From Aliiroseovarius sediminilitoris (GTDB lineage: Bacteria > Pseudomonadota > Alphaproteobacteria > Rhodobacterales > Rhodobacteraceae), in contig NZ_FOJB01000001.1 of NCBI RefSeq assembly GCF_900109955.1, positions 1,054,001-1,118,000 on the forward strand: a stretch of 64,000 nucleotides of DNA, read 5' to 3'. Each line of letters starts with the position of its first letter. The first letter of the stretch is position 1. The notes below the pieces were generated by a model that ran no database searches, was not told where the DNA came from, and saw nothing but the letters and a program-made list of their open reading frames with translations. Made by a program: the position numbers and the translations under genes. Positions 7,986 to 15,794 of this stretch are shown here, piece after piece.

Positions 7986-8699
7986 CTATCGTCTGTCTGC
8001 ATTTCTTTCCAATTCGGCTTGCGCAAAATGACTGAGGACAAACCACTCTGAAAACGCCTCTATCTCTGGACGCGGGCCATCCAGTTGAAGAGCGCCTTCG
8101 TCGTACGCCTGACTTAACGGGACATGTCCAAGCCAGATTTCGACCAATGTTTTGATACTGCTGGTGATCCACAAATCAACTTCGTGACCTGGGTCTTTGA
8201 TACAGATTTCGATGTTGTCAGGTTCAAATATCAACCAATACCGCTGTTTTGGGGCAGGTACACCGCTGACGTTGAACTCTGTCACCCTGCGGCGCTCAAC
8301 ATCTATGCCACGAGAGATGTTCAGTTGCCGGAGCTCCCAAAACAAAACGTCGGGGTCCATGTTTTCTTCCAAAGTAATCTCACGCCGCAGCCAATTTTGA
8401 GCCCAAATGCCCATCTGATCGACAATTGGGAACAGGGCCTTCCCCGCAGCGGTCAGTTGGTATCGCTTGCGGGCGTTCTCCTTTGCAGGAACGACTTCAA
8501 TGATGTTGGCAAATTCCAACTCCCTGAGACGGCGAGACAAAATGGCCGAAGACATCAAGGGAGCGCTGCCTTGAATATCGCTGTAACTTGTCGCCCCGCA
8601 GAAGAACGCGCGCAAAATAAGCGTCGTCCAGCGGTTGCAGATCAGCTCTGAAGTGAGCGCAACGGGGCAGAACTGATTGTATCCATGTTTGTTTTCCAT
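7986..8699 (-). CDS. HxlR family regulator with C-terminal ligand-like domain (paralog 2)
   Basis: This is a 237-residue long-type HxlR regulator. Its N-terminus (NQFCPVALTSELICNRWTTL) aligns directly with paralog 1 (KQFCPVAMASEVLCTRWTMV), and the C-terminal half again holds an SCP2-like extension. The ATG at 8699 was chosen from this alignment; no strong ribosome binding site is seen, and the frame extends 42 bases further. It converges with paralog 1 and is divergent from the acyl-CoA dehydrogenase gene, which it probably regulates. Confidence 0.85.
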   Translation of the reverse strand: MENKHGYNQFCPVALTSELICNRWTTLILRAFFCGATSYSDIQGSAPLMSSAILSRRLRELEFANIIEVVPAKENARKRYQLTAAGKALFPIVDQMGIWAQNWLRREITLEENMDPDVLFWELRQLNISRGIDVERRRVTEFNVSGVPAPKQRYWLIFEPDNIEICIKDPGHEVDLWITSSIKTLVEIWLGHVPLSQAYDEGALQLDGPRPEIEAFSEWFVLSHFAQAELERNADRR

Positions 8700-8735
8700 G
8701 TGGAAAAGCATCTGCGAATTGCGGCAAAAGTTCAA

Positions 8736-8752
8736 CTTCACTTATTGAAGTG
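8736..8752. promoter_or_regulatory. Palindrome upstream of the HxlR/acyl-CoA dehydrogenase pair
   Basis: CACTT-ATTG-AAGTG (8739-8752) is a perfect palindrome that overlaps CTTCA-N5-TGAAG (8736-8750). It lies 37 bases before the HxlR start at 8699 and 56 bases before the dehydrogenase start. It is the best operator candidate in this divergent region. Confidence 0.45.
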
Positions 8753-8807
8753 GAGCGTTGGGTTGAAATCATTGTAGGTCTTGGTCGAACCTAGAGGGAA
8801 ATTTTTG

Positions 8808-9926
8808 ATGCGAAGAATTGATTTGGAAACTCTTGCTGACACCGTTTCTCAAGAATTGGCCACAAGCAGCGTCAAACGTGACAAGGCCGGTGAATTTGCG
8901 GCGGACAACCACCATTGCTTGCGGACTCACAAACTGTTCTCAGCCTTGATCCCGCTCGAACTGGATGGCGGTGGCTGTAAACACAAGGAAATGGCAGCGT
9001 TCCTGCGCAAGATCGCCAAGTCGAACGCATCTACGGCACTCGCCCTTGCGATGCACCAACATTTAGTTGCCGCTGCTGTCTATAATCACGGCAAAGGGCG
9101 ACCCGGCCGCAAACTGCTAGACAAAGTTGCTGCGGCAGAAGCGGTGTTGATCAGCACCGGAGCAAACGACTGGATGGAATCGAACGGCCACGCAACCCGC
9201 ACAGACGGGGGGTATATCGTCACGGCGCACAAACCCTTTGCCAGTGGCTCACCAGCGGCCGTGGCCGTTGTGACGTCTGCGCGATACGACGATCCGGTGA
9301 ATGGCGCCCAAGTTTTGCATTTCTCGATTCCACTTCAAACCGAAGGCCTGTCCTTTGCCGATGACTGGGACACGATGGGAATGCGCGAGTCTGGTTCGCA
9401 AACAATGCTTTTAGAAAAGGTATTTGTGCCGGACGAAGCCATTATTCTTTCGCGCCCTCGTGACGGTTACGGTGCAATCTTTGACGTCGTGCTTCCCTGC
9501 GCTTTGCCATTGATAATGTCCGTCTATTTAGGGATTGCGGAAGAGGCAGTGAAGGTCGCGATAACGCAGGCAAGTAAGCGAATGAGCGACGAAGTTGCTC
9601 CATACCTCGTCGGCGAAATGCTGAACCTACTGACCACCGCCCAAGTAACCGTCGATGATATGCTGGCAATCGCAAATGACCTCGACTTTGTCGCTTCGAT
9701 TGAGACGACCAACGCGATATTGATGCGCAAAACAATCACTGTGAACGCGGTGATGAATACTGTCGAAATGGCAATGGAAACAGCAGGCGGTTCGAGCTAT
9801 TTTAGAAAGCTGGGCATAGAGAGAATGCTGCGCGATATTCACGCAGCGCAGTTCCATCCGATGCAAGAAAAACGACAACACAGATTTAGCGGTCGCTTTG
9901 CTTTGGGTTTGGATCCTATCCGGTAG
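8808..9926 (+). CDS. Acyl-CoA dehydrogenase family protein
   Basis: This is a 372-residue flavoprotein of the acyl-CoA dehydrogenase fold. Helical N-terminal domain, middle beta domain (LISTGANDWMESNGHATRT, then GGYIVTAHKPFASGSPAAV) and C-terminal helical domain are all present. The HPMQEKRQHRFSGRFALGL ending matches the group of dehydrogenases related to DszC/DibenzothiophenemonoOx-like and nitroalkane-oxidase-like enzymes. FAD-dependent oxidation or monooxygenation of an unknown substrate is likely. A weak AGAGGG precedes the ATG at 8808. It is divergent from HxlR paralog 2, a likely regulator. Confidence 0.83.
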   Translation: MRRIDLETLADTVSQELATSSVKRDKAGEFAADNHHCLRTHKLFSALIPLELDGGGCKHKEMAAFLRKIAKSNASTALALAMHQHLVAAAVYNHGKGRPGRKLLDKVAAAEAVLISTGANDWMESNGHATRTDGGYIVTAHKPFASGSPAAVAVVTSARYDDPVNGAQVLHFSIPLQTEGLSFADDWDTMGMRESGSQTMLLEKVFVPDEAIILSRPRDGYGAIFDVVLPCALPLIMSVYLGIAEEAVKVAITQASKRMSDEVAPYLVGEMLNLLTTAQVTVDDMLAIANDLDFVASIETTNAILMRKTITVNAVMNTVEMAMETAGGSSYFRKLGIERMLRDIHAAQFHPMQEKRQHRFSGRFALGLDPIR

Positions 9927-10189
9927 AATTAGATGACCAGCAGACAGGGTGTGTTCTCGGCAATTCAAGATCAACAGCGAACTTAACGCCTTGATTGTTT
10001 GCGCAGTTAGGAAAATTGGGCAATAAACGTGACCATCAGCGCGGTTACAATGAACGATCGTAAAGCCCTGCACTAAGGCCGCTCAAGCTGATATTACCTC
10101 TAAATTTCTTGACGATGTTCACCGGAATCCCGCTGTGAGCCCGAGTGGACAGATGTCAAAAAACGGGCAAATGTCAGATTCTGCCTAAC

Positions 10190-10861
10190 TCAATATAGGC
10201 GAGATTTTTCGTCGGAACTGTGGTCGGCTTGCACCTCATCAAGCGTCTCCCGAGTGTCGACAGTTGCTTTGACCCATTCCGCGAGCGTCGGTGCCGTCTT
10301 TCGTTTTGGCCAATGGTCTGCATGCCATAGACGCGAGCGAATAAATGATTTTGAACAATGCATGAATGCTTCCTCAACGTCGATCACGAGAGCGAGCAGC
10401 GGCTCTTTCCCATTGACTGCATGGCGCTTGTTGATTGCCGCATCCCGAACGATACGTGCTTTGCCCGCAATTCGCAGAGTGTCACCATGACCGGGCACAA
10501 TGAACAAAAGCGCCACATTGGGATCTTCTAAGAGATTATGAAAACCATCGACGCGATGATTGCCAAGCCTATCCGGTATGATCAGCGTCTTGTCATCATA
10601 GACCTCGACAAACCCGGCCGGATCTCCTTTGGGTGAGATGTCGATCAAGCCATCCGACGCTTTGGTCGCCACTATAACAAAAGGAGCATGAGCAATAAAC
10701 GCTCGCGCTACATCGTTCAAACGATTGGTGACCTTAAGAAAAGTATTTGTGAACCCCTCAGTGGGCAAGAGTTCCCTAAGGCGTTCAATGCTTTGAATTT
10801 CTTCATCAATTTCTAACAATCGGCAATCCCTTCTATGCAATGAAGTCTTTGTCAACTCCAA
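10190..10861 (-). CDS. PPOX-class FMN-binding flavoprotein (MSMEG_1061-like)
   Basis: This is a 223-residue protein of the pyridoxamine-5'-phosphate-oxidase-like split-barrel fold. The pattern PFVIVATKASDGLIDISPKG, then GDPAGFVEVYDDKTLIIPDR and GNHRVDGFHNLLEDPNVALL, is that of the MSMEG_1061 subfamily of FMN- or F420-binding proteins. The start is TTG at 10861; another TTG at 10819 is possible. The upstream 9927-10189 stretch shows no gene. The reaction is unknown, but reduction of a small organic compound fits both the family and the neighbouring HxlR and dehydrogenase genes. Confidence 0.8.
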   Translation of the reverse strand: MELTKTSLHRRDCRLLEIDEEIQSIERLRELLPTEGFTNTFLKVTNRLNDVARAFIAHAPFVIVATKASDGLIDISPKGDPAGFVEVYDDKTLIIPDRLGNHRVDGFHNLLEDPNVALLFIVPGHGDTLRIAGKARIVRDAAINKRHAVNGKEPLLALVIDVEEAFMHCSKSFIRSRLWHADHWPKRKTAPTLAEWVKATVDTRETLDEVQADHSSDEKSRLY

Positions 10862-10894
10862 CCAGTGTGCTGGTCAAGTGCCGCGCTCTAGATC

Positions 10895-11749
10895 TTAGGG
10901 TTTCCTCCCGCTAGCGGCAATCATGGTGCAAGGTCCCGCAAAACCCTGATCCGTCTCAAACGCCTCCAAGGCCTTTTCCACAGCTTCCCATGCCTTCTGT
11001 TTGGCTACATCATCAAGGCCACCCAGCATTTGGTGGAGCGCGCCAAAGCTTTCTTGTTCGAAACGCAGACAATCCTTCGCGCTTGGGAGTGTGACTGGAG
11101 CATCTATCTTCTGGATTTGGATGTCAGTTAGCCCCGTTCGTTCGAATAGGGATTCGATGACACCTGGCGCACCCAGACTGAATGGACCCGGCATACCCGG
11201 TTCTGGTGGCGGAAGGTTAGCGTGTTTGCGAATGATACCGACAGGATCAGAGAAAAACCGGCACTCCTGAGGCGTTGCATAGACCAGCGCACCAACAGTT
11301 CCACCCGATTTTAGGGCGTCGATCTGGCTGTTCATCGACCGTTCCTGATCTGGAAAGAAAATCAACCCTACCCGCGAAATCACAGCATCAAATAGAGGAC
11401 CATCGACACTGATATTCTCGCCGTCCATTGTGACCGCGTGCGCCTGAGATACCCCTGCGTCGGCGAATTGGATGTTCGCCAGCCGTGTCAGTTCCTCAGA
11501 GAAGTCCGTTGATAATACGTGGCCAGTATTTCCAACACGGCGCGCACTTTGCATCGCATCTTGTCCCGATCCTCCAGCGACATGCAAAACGCGAGATCCA
11601 GTTTGAACATCGCACATATCAAGCAGCGCTTCAGTTGATGGACCAAGCCACCGATCCAGAAGTGAGCCCCAAGCGTTCCAGTGTTCGGCAACCGTATCCC
11701 ATTGGACCTGCGTAGATAACTTGTATGCCTCGGCGTCAAAATCCTTCAT
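10895..11749 (-). CDS. Class I SAM-dependent methyltransferase
   Basis: This is a 284-residue methyltransferase of the UbiE/COQ5-like type. Motif I is VLHVAGGSGQDAMQSARRVG, where the usual DxGxGxG is changed to V-A-G-G-S-G-Q-D. Motif II/post-I is VLSTDFSEEL and motif IV is FDAVISRVGLIFFPDQERS. The ATG at 11749 follows GGAGGG by six bases and gives the family length, although the frame is open another 300 bases. It is divergent from the third HxlR gene. The substrate is unknown. Confidence 0.85.
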   Translation of the reverse strand: MKDFDAEAYKLSTQVQWDTVAEHWNAWGSLLDRWLGPSTEALLDMCDVQTGSRVLHVAGGSGQDAMQSARRVGNTGHVLSTDFSEELTRLANIQFADAGVSQAHAVTMDGENISVDGPLFDAVISRVGLIFFPDQERSMNSQIDALKSGGTVGALVYATPQECRFFSDPVGIIRKHANLPPPEPGMPGPFSLGAPGVIESLFERTGLTDIQIQKIDAPVTLPSAKDCLRFEQESFGALHQMLGGLDDVAKQKAWEAVEKALEAFETDQGFAGPCTMIAASGRKP

Positions 11750-11891
11750 TTTACCCTCCATTAAAATCAAATTCAGCGTCGGGCCGTGCGGCGTTTTCCT
11801 CAAGTCTCTGATCTGAAGCGGATCTGGTACAAAAACAGGACTAGACTGATTTCGGATACCGCCCCATTCTGAGAACCGGAGACCAAGCCAC

Positions 11892-12602
11892 ATGAACACC
11901 CGCAAGAACATGCTTTTCTGTCCTGTCACGATGGCCTGCGAGGTGTTGCAGCCACGTTGGACAATCCAAATTCTCGCTGAAATGTGGTGGGGCTCGACCC
12001 GGTTCAATGAAATTCGTCGGGGCATTCCGGGTATTTCCCCGACGCTCCTGACCAAAAGGTTAAAAGAACTGCAGGCCCATGGCTTGATCGAAAGGGTCGA
12101 GAATAGTGCGACCGGAATGATCGAATATTTGCGTACTGCCGCAGCGGTCGAACTTGAGCCGGTTATTCAAGCGCTGGGTAATTGGGCCTATCGGAACACA
12201 AACACCATGAACGGAATTTGCGACGCGGATGCCAAAGGGTTTGTCTGGAACTTGCGCCGCAGCATCGACGTTTCTGAGTTGCCCGCCCGACGTGTGGCCA
12301 TCCAGATATCATTTCCAGAACAAGAAACAGGCGAAAAGAACTTCTGGATTGTCTGTAAACCTGGAGCGCCAGTCGATATTTGCTATCTCGACCCCGGCCA
12401 CAATGTCGATCTGTTCATTACCGCCGAGCTTGCAGCAATGATATCGGTCTATTTTGGGCATACTTCCCTGAGCACCGAAATCGACGGCGGCCGGATTATC
12501 CTATTGGGCCAAGCCTCTCTAGCTCGCAGCATCGACCGTTGGTTGATCGTCAGTTCCTATGGCGAGGGCATTTTAGCAGAAATGCACAGTAGTGGTGTTT
12601 AA
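11892..12602 (+). CDS. HxlR family regulator with C-terminal ligand-like domain (paralog 3)
   Basis: This is a 236-residue long-type HxlR protein. The HTH part reads MLFCPVTMACEVLQPRWTIQ, then RFNEIRRGIPGISPTLLTKR and LKELQAHGLIERVENS, aligning closely with the other two paralogs. The C-terminal extension (VDICYLDPGHNVDLFITAE) matches VDLCWSDPGFEINLYVTTD in paralog 1. It is transcribed divergently from the methyltransferase, 142 bases apart, and probably controls it. A role in sensing an aromatic or reactive compound is a guess only. Confidence 0.86.
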   Translation: MNTRKNMLFCPVTMACEVLQPRWTIQILAEMWWGSTRFNEIRRGIPGISPTLLTKRLKELQAHGLIERVENSATGMIEYLRTAAAVELEPVIQALGNWAYRNTNTMNGICDADAKGFVWNLRRSIDVSELPARRVAIQISFPEQETGEKNFWIVCKPGAPVDICYLDPGHNVDLFITAELAAMISVYFGHTSLSTEIDGGRIILLGQASLARSIDRWLIVSSYGEGILAEMHSSGV

Positions 12603-13182
12603 TGTCTGCAGCCGAAGCAGCTCAGATTTTTCGTTGGCCGTTTAAACCAGTCATTGAGTTAGAACCGTTCAAGGTCCGCGACTTGATTGTTGGAGCAGAT
12701 CGCAGCGAAAGGTCATTCCAGTATCCACCAAGATCGGCCCGTGTGAACGACCGCTTCGGTGAAATGTGCTGCATATGCAAATGAGCGACGCTGCAATTGC
12801 GAAAGTTTTCTGCGTCAGCAATAGCTGCACCTGCATCAGGTCCGGTTTGTCTAAGATTTTTCGATGCGGGCCAGTTGGTTAGGTTGGTCTTGGCGGAATG
12901 GCCCGCGTTGACAAATCTGACAAGGTGGAAGCCGCGGGATGCGTGCGCTGCGTTATGGGGAAAGTACAGGCGTCTGCCTCTGATATCGGTTTGAGTTTCG
13001 CCGGGTTTGCCAAATTTGACCGGGCGGCTGGACGGCCTTTGGCGTTCCGTTGGGGGCTTTTGCGGGTCTTGCGGCGGTGCTTTGCATGGTCTTTTTCATC
13101 GAGAACGGCGTTGAACCAAAGCCCAGCTCTGACCGGCACCCTGAGCGTCGGATCGGAGGATGGGCAGCAGATGGGCGTTTCA
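12603..13182. other. Intergenic stretch between HxlR gene and IS91-like transposase
   Basis: No convincing gene is seen in these 580 bases. The left part (about 12690-12830) contains fragments resembling, in inverted orientation, the intergenic repeats at 1330 and 6553. The right part, from about 12880, is GC-rich and probably belongs to the 3' end of the IS91-like element, where the origin end of such rolling-circle elements lies. I could not fix the exact terminus. Confidence 0.4.
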
Positions 13183-14379
13183 TCATGCGGCCTGCTTTCG
13201 TGGTGGTGCCCGGGTGCGGGGTTTCTGCCCGCGCCGGAATGCTTCGATGATGCGCATCGTGCCGCCGCAGTTGGGACATGGTTCGCGCAGTTTCAGTGAG
13301 ACTTGGGGGTCATCTTTCAGCTGGTCTGGTTCGTCAGATCTCGCTGTTCCGAGAAGCGAGCGGATCTGGGCGACTTTCTCTTTGCGACCGCTGCCCGCAA
13401 GGTAGCCGTAGTGGCGAATGCGATGGAAGCGATCGGGCAGGACATGCATCAGAAAGCGGCGGATGAACTCGAAAGTCGGTAGCCGCATCACCTTCATGCG
13501 ATCCCCGCGCTTAGTCCTGTAGTCCTTCCACCGGAACGCCACGGTGTCGGCATCAGCGCTGACAAGGCGGTGGTTTGAGATTGCCACTCGGTGGGTATAC
13601 CGGCTCAAATAGGCGAGCACCGCTTCCGGGCCACCGAAGGGCGGTTTGGCATAAACAACCCAGTCGATCTTGCGCAGCGGGGCCAACCATCTGGCGAAAG
13701 CGCTGGCGTCTGCCAATCCGGCAAGATCGCCGAAGAACCTCAGTTGCCCGACACGGTGCAGGGCCATCAGCCCCTCAAGAAAGAGACGGCGCAACAGCCG
13801 CGACAGCACGCGCACATGCAGAAAGAACCCGGGCTTGCAGGCATTCCATCGATTGCCGTCCGAGGTCAGGCCGCCCCCCGGAACGATCATGTGAATGTGG
13901 GGATGATGGGTGAGCGCTGAGCCCCAGGTGTGTAATACGCTGGTCATGCCGACACGGGCGCCAAGGCGCTTGGGATCAGCGGCGATGGTGGTTACCGTTT
14001 GAGCAGACGCCTTGAACAGCAGACCATAAACAGCGCGCTTGTTCCAAAGGGCAATCTGGGCGATCTCAGCTGGCAGCGTGAAGACGAGGTGAAAATACTC
14101 GACCGGCAGCAAATCTTCGGCGCGCGCCTGCATCCAGTCACGGGCCGCTGGTGCCTGACACTTGGGACAATGCCGGTTCTTGCAGCTGTTATAGGCGATG
14201 TGCTGATGGTTGCACTTCGTGCAGGCCGCCACATGCCCACCGAGCGCTTCTGTACGACAGGATTCAATCGCTGACATGACGCGGAGTTGGCTCAGGTTCA
14301 GACGCCCCGCTTTGGCTCCCCGATAGGCAGGACCGTAGGTTCGAAAGATATCAGCGACCTCCAGCTTCGGGCGCGGCAA
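13183..14379 (-). CDS. IS91 family HUH transposase
   Basis: This is a 398-residue rolling-circle transposase. It has an N-terminal zinc-binding region with cysteines at about 53, 56, 66, 71 and 74 (CTKCNHQH, CKNRHCPKC). The HUH metal motif is HHPHIHMIVPGGG at about 158-170. Two tyrosines sit in AYLSRYTHR at about 257 and 261, matching the two-tyrosine IS91 type. A C-terminal CPNCGGTM zinc knuckle follows. It nicks and strand-transfers single-stranded DNA. It lies 12 bases after the recombinase gene, in the same direction. Confidence 0.93.
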   Translation of the reverse strand: MPRPKLEVADIFRTYGPAYRGAKAGRLNLSQLRVMSAIESCRTEALGGHVAACTKCNHQHIAYNSCKNRHCPKCQAPAARDWMQARAEDLLPVEYFHLVFTLPAEIAQIALWNKRAVYGLLFKASAQTVTTIAADPKRLGARVGMTSVLHTWGSALTHHPHIHMIVPGGGLTSDGNRWNACKPGFFLHVRVLSRLLRRLFLEGLMALHRVGQLRFFGDLAGLADASAFARWLAPLRKIDWVVYAKPPFGGPEAVLAYLSRYTHRVAISNHRLVSADADTVAFRWKDYRTKRGDRMKVMRLPTFEFIRRFLMHVLPDRFHRIRHYGYLAGSGRKEKVAQIRSLLGTARSDEPDQLKDDPQVSLKLREPCPNCGGTMRIIEAFRRGQKPRTRAPPRKQAA

Positions 14380-14391
14380 CGCCCGTGCCCA

Positions 14392-15270
14392 TCACTCTGA
14401 CCTTCGGTCCTGAAGCTGCGCCAGCAGCTCATAGGGGCTGTCGGTGTCCCGGATCAGCTTGGTCGCGACATGGGTATATTGTGCGGTCGTGCTCAGCTTG
14501 GCATGGCCCAACAAAACCTGAATGACACGCACATCCGTCCCGGCCTCAAGAAGGTGGGTGGCAAAGCTATGACGCAACGTATGCAACGTGCTTCTCGGCG
14601 TCTTGATACCGGCCAGATGCTTGGCAGCGCTGAAGGCACGATGCAATTGACGCGGTGAAAGTGGGTTGATCCGAGGTTTGCCGGGAAACAGCCAGCCCTC
14701 CGGGCGCGCCTCGCGCCAATAGTCACGCAAAAGCTCCAATAGGCCCGGCGACAACATCACCTTGCGATCCTTGCCGCCCTTGCCCTTCTCGACGTGGATC
14801 AGCATCCGGTCGCTGTCGATATCCGTAACTTTCAGATTGCAGACCTCCGATGCCCTCAAACCGGTGCCATAGGAGATACTGAGCGCCGCGCGATACTTCA
14901 GCCCCGGTCCGGGTGCAACCTTTAGCAACTCGAATACCTCTTCGGCGCTGAACACAACGGGCAGTTTCCGGGGCTCGGTGCGGAAATGCAGGCACTGCTT
15001 CATCTCGGGGCGCTTGCAGGTCGTTTCAAAGAAGAACCGCAGCCCGACAAGCCGTACATTGTAGGTCGATGGGGTGACGTTCGTGTTCACCATCTGCAAC
15101 TGATAGGCACGCAAGTCTTCGGCGGTCGCTGTGTCCGGAGACCGACCAAGGTACTCGGCAAAATATCGAACCGCTCGGATATGCGCTTTTTGTGAGCTCT
15201 CGCCCAGCCCTTTGATCCGCATATCTTCGATCATCCGCTCACGCAGCGGTGTGGTCTTCGTGTCCGCCAT
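14392..15270 (-). CDS. Tyrosine recombinase associated with IS91-like element
   Basis: This is a 292-residue tyrosine recombinase of the XerC/D-like type. A SAM-like N-terminal core-binding domain (about 1-90) precedes the catalytic domain. That domain contains GTGLRASEVCNLK (Arg), KGKGGKDRKV (Lys), HTLRHSFATHLLEAG (HxxR) and LLGHAKLSTTAQYTHV (His and Tyr). Its place directly before the HUH transposase is the usual one for this IS91 subgroup; its role in transposition is not established. The ATG at 15270 is preceded by GGAGGGTCCC. Confidence 0.92.
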   Translation of the reverse strand: MADTKTTPLRERMIEDMRIKGLGESSQKAHIRAVRYFAEYLGRSPDTATAEDLRAYQLQMVNTNVTPSTYNVRLVGLRFFFETTCKRPEMKQCLHFRTEPRKLPVVFSAEEVFELLKVAPGPGLKYRAALSISYGTGLRASEVCNLKVTDIDSDRMLIHVEKGKGGKDRKVMLSPGLLELLRDYWREARPEGWLFPGKPRINPLSPRQLHRAFSAAKHLAGIKTPRSTLHTLRHSFATHLLEAGTDVRVIQVLLGHAKLSTTAQYTHVATKLIRDTDSPYELLAQLQDRRSE

Positions 15271-15638
15271 GGGACCCTCCTGTCTGTTGATTGAGAGACC
15301 CCAATCGTCAGACAGACACGCCCATTCCCAAAGTCTCGACCGTCAGATCATCGCAACGCGCCGGCCACAAGCGCCCCCGCCGCGCGAGCGGCTTCGTCCT
15401 CGTCCCGCATACCGGACCTTAATTGGTTTTCGATGAACGGCAGTGATGTGGAGATAGTGCTGAAGAAGTTTGTGTTTTGGTCTTTTGATTGCCCGCGATG
15501 GTCGGGCAGCCACCTCAATGTCTCGCACATGCGCTTTCGCTGGGAGCTGGAGCCGTAAGGATGGCTCAGGACTACAATTTCAAAAATCCGTGTTTGAAAT
15601 TCGCGTATAACTGCGAAAATCCGGCTAAGTGATTGAAA
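15271..15638. other. Intergenic stretch between IS91-like element and attachment repeat
   Basis: The left part, to about 15420, is GC-rich and probably the remaining terminal DNA of the IS91-like element. No convincing gene follows. A 41-codon plus-strand frame at 15433-15558 is unsupported. There is no integrase gene here, unlike the corresponding place beside the repeat at 30501. Confidence 0.5.
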
Positions 15639-15692
15639 TTTATTGGAGGCGAGTACCGGAATCGAACCGGTGTACACGGATTTGCAATCCAG
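15639..15692 (-). repeat. Attachment-site repeat containing tRNA-Cys 3' fragment (left copy)
   Basis: This 54-bp sequence is identical to 30501-30554. Read on the minus strand, it is a tRNA-Cys 3' part: an anticodon loop TTGCAAA (anticodon GCA), the T arm ACCGG-TTCGATT-CCGGT, the acceptor strand ACTCGCC, the discriminator T typical of tRNA-Cys, and an encoded CCA. The 5' half of the tRNA does not follow at higher coordinates, so this is a fragment. It marks an integration junction of the island to its right. Confidence 0.85.
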
Positions 15693-15731
15693 TGTATTTC
15701 GCTCCGAAAACAAGCCCTTAGGTCCCAAAAA

Positions 15732-15772
15732 GTATCAGGACATTTGTCGAACAAGTTGTGAACCTGATACCA
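15732..15772. promoter_or_regulatory. Inverted repeat and arm-type-like site inside the island's left end
   Basis: GTATCAGG (15732-15739) and CCTGATAC (15763-15770) are perfect inverted repeats. The 15-base GTGAACCTGATACCA (15758-15772) recurs with one change (GTGAAACTGATACCA) at 30444-30458, at the island's other inner end. Such paired sites next to an attachment core suggest arm-type binding sites of the island integrase. The same IR also lies just before the Rep-like gene and could regulate it. Confidence 0.5.
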
Positions 15773-15794
15773 CCCTTTTAGCAGGCTCAAAACC

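Larger units (their letters stand above)
13183..15270 (-). mobile_element. IS91-like element with accessory tyrosine recombinase
   Basis: Two minus-strand genes, 12 bases apart, form the element: a tyrosine recombinase (14392-15270) followed by an HUH transposase (13183-14379). This pairing is known from several IS91-family elements of proteobacteria. IS91 elements move by rolling circle and have no terminal inverted repeats, so the ends were not determined; they must lie outside the coordinates given, probably near 12880 and 15300-15420. Confidence 0.8.

Noticed and set aside
12797-13182. Short overlapping frames downstream of the IS91 transposase
   Set aside because: They lack conserved domains and lie in what is probably the element's non-coding origin end.
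15433-15558. 41-codon plus-strand frame between the IS91-like element and the attachment repeat
   Set aside because: No ribosome binding site and no recognisable family; it could be the tail of a disrupted gene but nothing proves it.
15639-15692. Complete tRNA-Cys gene
   Set aside because: Only the part from the anticodon stem to CCA is present; the D arm and 5' acceptor strand are missing in both copies.
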